From the NCBI GenBank assembly GCA_964650695.1, contig CAZYVA010000045.1, positions 1 through 15,618 of the forward strand: a stretch of DNA of 15,618 nt, given 5' to 3'. Position 1 is the stretch's first letter. Each line of letters opens with the position of its first letter. The DNA is from CAZYVA01 sp964650695. GTDB taxonomy: Bacteria; Bacillota; Clostridia; Lachnospirales; Lachnospiraceae. The notes under the pieces are model-generated. The model did not search any database. It had not been told where the DNA came from and saw only the letters and a program-made list of their open reading frames with translations. Below, piece after piece: positions 13,670 to 15,618 of the stretch. The translations under genes were made by a program, and so were the position numbers.

Positions 13670-14554
13670 TCACCTGCTCTTTTCCAGCATTCTTTTAAGG
13701 TCTTCGACCGTATAATGGTAGGCGGTATTGCAGAAATGGCATTTCACTTCAATGTCTTTCCCTTCGCCGATCATTTCCTGGATCTCTTTCCTCCCGATGC
13801 TGATGACCGCCTTTTCCACCCGTTCTTTCGAACAGCCGCAATAAAACCTTGCAGGAACCGTATCGGTGATCTCCAGCCCCATGCCGCCCAGAAGCCTCTC
13901 TAAAAGCTCCTGCGGGGCGGCTCCTTCTTTTAAAATATCCGTGACGGACGTTACCTTTTTCAAGTTTTCTTCGATACCGGCGATCGTTTCCTCCTCTGCG
14001 GACGGCATCATCTGTACGATGAACCCGCCTGCACACTGCACGGTACAGTCTTTCTCCATCCGCACGCCAAGCCCGACCGAGGAGGGCGTCTGCTCCGAGC
14101 TTGCAAAATAATACGTCAGATCCTCCGCGATCTCGCTGCTTACCAGCATGGTGTCCCCCACGTAAGGCTCTTTCAGCCCCATATCCTTGATCACCTGTAA
14201 AATCCCGATACCAACCGCTCCCCCGACGTCCAGCTTCCCGTTCTTCGGCGGGAGCATCACCTGCGGATTCCCCACATAGCCCTTGACATTGCCCCGGCTG
14301 TCCGCCGTCACCGTCATCCCATGGATCGGGCCGTCGCCGCGCACCCGGAGCGTCAATACGTCCGTATCATTTTTCATCATGCTTCCCATCATGGCGCCGC
14401 CCGTCAAAAGCCGCCCCAAAGCCGCCGCCGCGACCGGGCTGGCGTTGTGGCGGATCCTGGCCGTCTCCACCACCATCTTTGTGGAAGCGGCAAATGCCCG
14501 GGCCTGTCCGTTTGCCGCCTCCGCCCTTACAATACAATCTTCCACCTGGCCCAT
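13670..14554 (-). CDS. hslO: redox-regulated chaperone Hsp33
   Basis: A 294-residue cytoplasmic holdase that is inactive when its four C-terminal cysteines bind zinc and active once they are oxidised. All four are present: C239-x-C241 (FYCGCSKERV) and C272-xx-C275 (VKCHFCNTAY). The N-terminal core has GRLLTGGAMMGSMMK and GNVKGYVGNPQV, typical of the family. The ATG at 14552-14554 is preceded by purine-rich AAAAGGAAAAAGGAAGG. A partial terminator separates it from the methyltransferase upstream, so it may be read partly from its own promoter; a TAGAAT lies on the minus strand around 14609-14614 without a clear -35. It is followed closely by nadE. Confidence 0.96.
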   Translation of the reverse strand: MGQVEDCIVRAEAANGQARAFAASTKMVVETARIRHNASPVAAAALGRLLTGGAMMGSMMKNDTDVLTLRVRGDGPIHGMTVTADSRGNVKGYVGNPQVMLPPKNGKLDVGGAVGIGILQVIKDMGLKEPYVGDTMLVSSEIAEDLTYYFASSEQTPSSVGLGVRMEKDCTVQCAGGFIVQMMPSAEEETIAGIEENLKKVTSVTDILKEGAAPQELLERLLGGMGLEITDTVPARFYCGCSKERVEKAVISIGRKEIQEMIGEGKDIEVKCHFCNTAYHYTVEDLKRMLEKSR

Positions 14555-14583
14555 CCTTCCTTTTTCCTTTTATTCATATAGGT

Positions 14584-14608
14584 AAAATGGCTGATCCAAG
14601 CCCATTTT
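14584..14608 (-). terminator. possible (partial) terminator between the methyltransferase gene and hslO
   Basis: AAAATGGCT (14584-14592) and AGCCCATTTT (14599-14608) pair around the 6-base loop GATCCA, with a one-base bulge. The minus-strand tail is only TTTT; the plus-strand tail TTTTTTATTCT is better. Incomplete termination or simple mRNA structure is possible. Confidence 0.35.
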
Positions 14609-14633
14609 TTATTCTACTGTATCCGCCCCCGGA

Positions 14634-15404
14634 TTACAGGGGCTTCCCGTTTTCCTGCGCGACCACCGTGATCCGTTCGCTGTCCGCCCGCACCGGTTCC
14701 CATGTATAGGCGTCATACGCCGCCGTAAACACAAGCCCGGCCTCCGCCAGCAAATCCCGGATCTCCGGAAAGGTATACGCCCTTTGGTAATGGGTTTCCT
14801 CATATTTCCGGTATAGCCCGGCTCCGGCCTGGCCGGGCTCTTTCCGGAAAACCGTCAGCCTGTATTCATTGATCTTCTCATCCTCATAGTAATCATTTTC
14901 CCAGATAAAGCTGGCATCCGCCCGGTTTTCCGCGATCGTCCGGCATCCCATCACGATTTCATATTTATACCTTGTATTAAAATCAAACACAAAGATTCCC
15001 TTTGGATCCAGGTAATTATTTACAAGCCGGAAAACCTGGATGAGATCATCCGGCGAAACGGCGTAATTGACACAGTCGCAGACGCTCACAATCGCGCGGA
15101 CAGTCCCGAAAAGCTCAAACGAACGCATATCCTGCAACAGATATAAAATGTCATGCCCGCTCTGCTCTTTTTTCCTGCTTGCCATCCCCAGCATCTCTTC
15201 GGAACCGTCTATGCCAATCATGTCGTACCCCTTGGCGGCAAGCGCTTCCGTCATGTTTCCCGTCCCACACCCCAGATCCAGGACCAAGCCGTCTTTGATC
15301 TGAAAATTTTTCAGGATTGCGTGCAGATAGTCCGCCCATTCCTCATAGGGGACGTCGTCCATAAATAAATCGTAAACTTTTGCAAATCCGGTATATGCTT
15401 CCAT
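14634..15404 (-). CDS. class I SAM-dependent methyltransferase, substrate unknown
   Basis: A 256-residue Rossmann-fold methyltransferase. Motif I VLDLGCGTGN is at residues 41-50, motif II acidic end GIDGSEEM follows, then LLQDMRSFEL (adenine-binding acidic residue) and a FVFDFNTRYKYE strand. The N terminus YTGFAKVYDLFMDDVPYEEW is the usual lead of the small Firmicute methyltransferases annotated as class I. No residues give away a substrate. Start: ATG 15402-15404 has GGGAGG four bases upstream; a longer frame to 15521 would read through the terminator hairpin at 15465-15495 and is rejected. It is the first gene of a minus-strand run with hslO and nadE. Confidence 0.85.
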   Translation of the reverse strand: MEAYTGFAKVYDLFMDDVPYEEWADYLHAILKNFQIKDGLVLDLGCGTGNMTEALAAKGYDMIGIDGSEEMLGMASRKKEQSGHDILYLLQDMRSFELFGTVRAIVSVCDCVNYAVSPDDLIQVFRLVNNYLDPKGIFVFDFNTRYKYEIVMGCRTIAENRADASFIWENDYYEDEKINEYRLTVFRKEPGQAGAGLYRKYEETHYQRAYTFPEIRDLLAEAGLVFTAAYDAYTWEPVRADSERITVVAQENGKPL

Positions 15405-15455
15405 GGAACCTCCCCACGCCATCCCTGCCGTCCCAAAGCCCGCTTGGGCCTGATA

Positions 15456-15495
15456 CCAAAAACAACGGGAAGCCAATAGGACCAAGGCTTCCCGT
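15456..15495 (-). terminator. intrinsic terminator of the gene entering from the right
   Basis: A perfect 10-bp stem ACGGGAAGCC/GGCTTCCCGT (15465-15474 with 15486-15495) encloses an 11-base loop and is followed on the minus strand by TGTTTTTGG. Confidence 0.8.
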
Positions 15496-15547
15496 ATTCC
15501 GTCTGCATGTGGTTTATTCATCTGGGCCAGGCCGGAACGATCGTTTC

Positions 15548-15618
15548 CTACTCGTCGCTGTCACTGAATTCCGCAAAGTATACTTTTGGATCCACCGCTA
15601 TGCCGTTTTTCTCAACCT
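15548..15618 (-). CDS. 3' end of an unidentified gene, partial at the window edge
   Basis: On the minus strand an open frame enters from the right edge and ends at TAG (15548-15550) after about 22 visible codons (VEKNGIAVDPKVYFAEFSDS, DE). The acidic tail and the terminator 52 bases downstream support a true gene end. Too little remains to name a family. Confidence 0.55.
   Translation of the reverse strand, partial: VEKNGIAVDPKVYFAEFSDSDE

Noticed and set aside
15405..15521. Longer N terminus for the SAM methyltransferase
   Set aside because: It would read through the terminator hairpin at 15465-15495; the internal ATG has a GGGAGG site and a conserved-type N terminus.
1..15618. CRISPR arrays, rRNA genes, riboswitches, complete insertion sequences
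   Set aside because: No regular short repeats, rRNA-like tracts, conserved riboswitch cores or intact transposase genes were seen on either strand.

Overview
The window looks like a chromosomal segment of a spore-forming Firmicute, most likely a Lachnospiraceae-type clostridium. The evidence is the sporulation genes (sigG, yqfC, yqfD, a SpoVB/YtgP-type flippase, a BofC-C-like protein), a small CmpB-family membrane protein, and moderately GC-rich housekeeping genes with strong GGAGG-type ribosome binding sites. Species was not determined.

Layout, left to right. (1) 1-175: 3' end of an unidentified GC-rich reading frame. (2) About 176-1243: an AT-rich accessory island with a PIN-domain toxin-like gene, a small overlapping partner gene, a good intrinsic terminator, a probable serine-recombinase C-terminal remnant, and a perfect 10-bp palindrome at its right edge. 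(3) 1244-3881, minus strand: fthC - miaB - CmpB-like membrane protein, with a promoter candidate in front of fthC. (4) 3944-9155, minus strand: yqfC - yqfD - phoH - ybeY - SpoVB-type flippase - BofC-C-like. Most of the first five genes overlap or abut, and the group may be read from a sigma-E-like promoter. (5) 9188-9392, plus strand: a complete tRNA-Leu(CAA) transcription unit with promoter and terminator. (6) 9415-10764, minus strand: an uncharacterised secreted HEETH-motif protein and a small acidic protein. (7) 10841-11702, plus strand: sigG, alone, with a near-consensus sigma-F-type promoter. (8) 11734-15404, minus strand: SAM methyltransferase - hslO - nadE. (9) 15456-15618: terminator and last 22 codons of another minus-strand gene.

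How the genes fit together. Two groups serve sporulation: sigG gives late forespore transcription, while yqfC/yqfD and the flippase act in mother-cell development and envelope or cortex assembly. The rest is RNA processing and modification (ybeY, phoH, miaB, tRNA-Leu), cofactor supply (fthC for folate, nadE for NAD) and redox protein protection (hslO). No clearly new multi-gene system is visible. The best candidates for novelty are the PIN/partner pair on the AT-rich island, the secreted HEETH protein, and the isolated sigG facing a small acidic gene.
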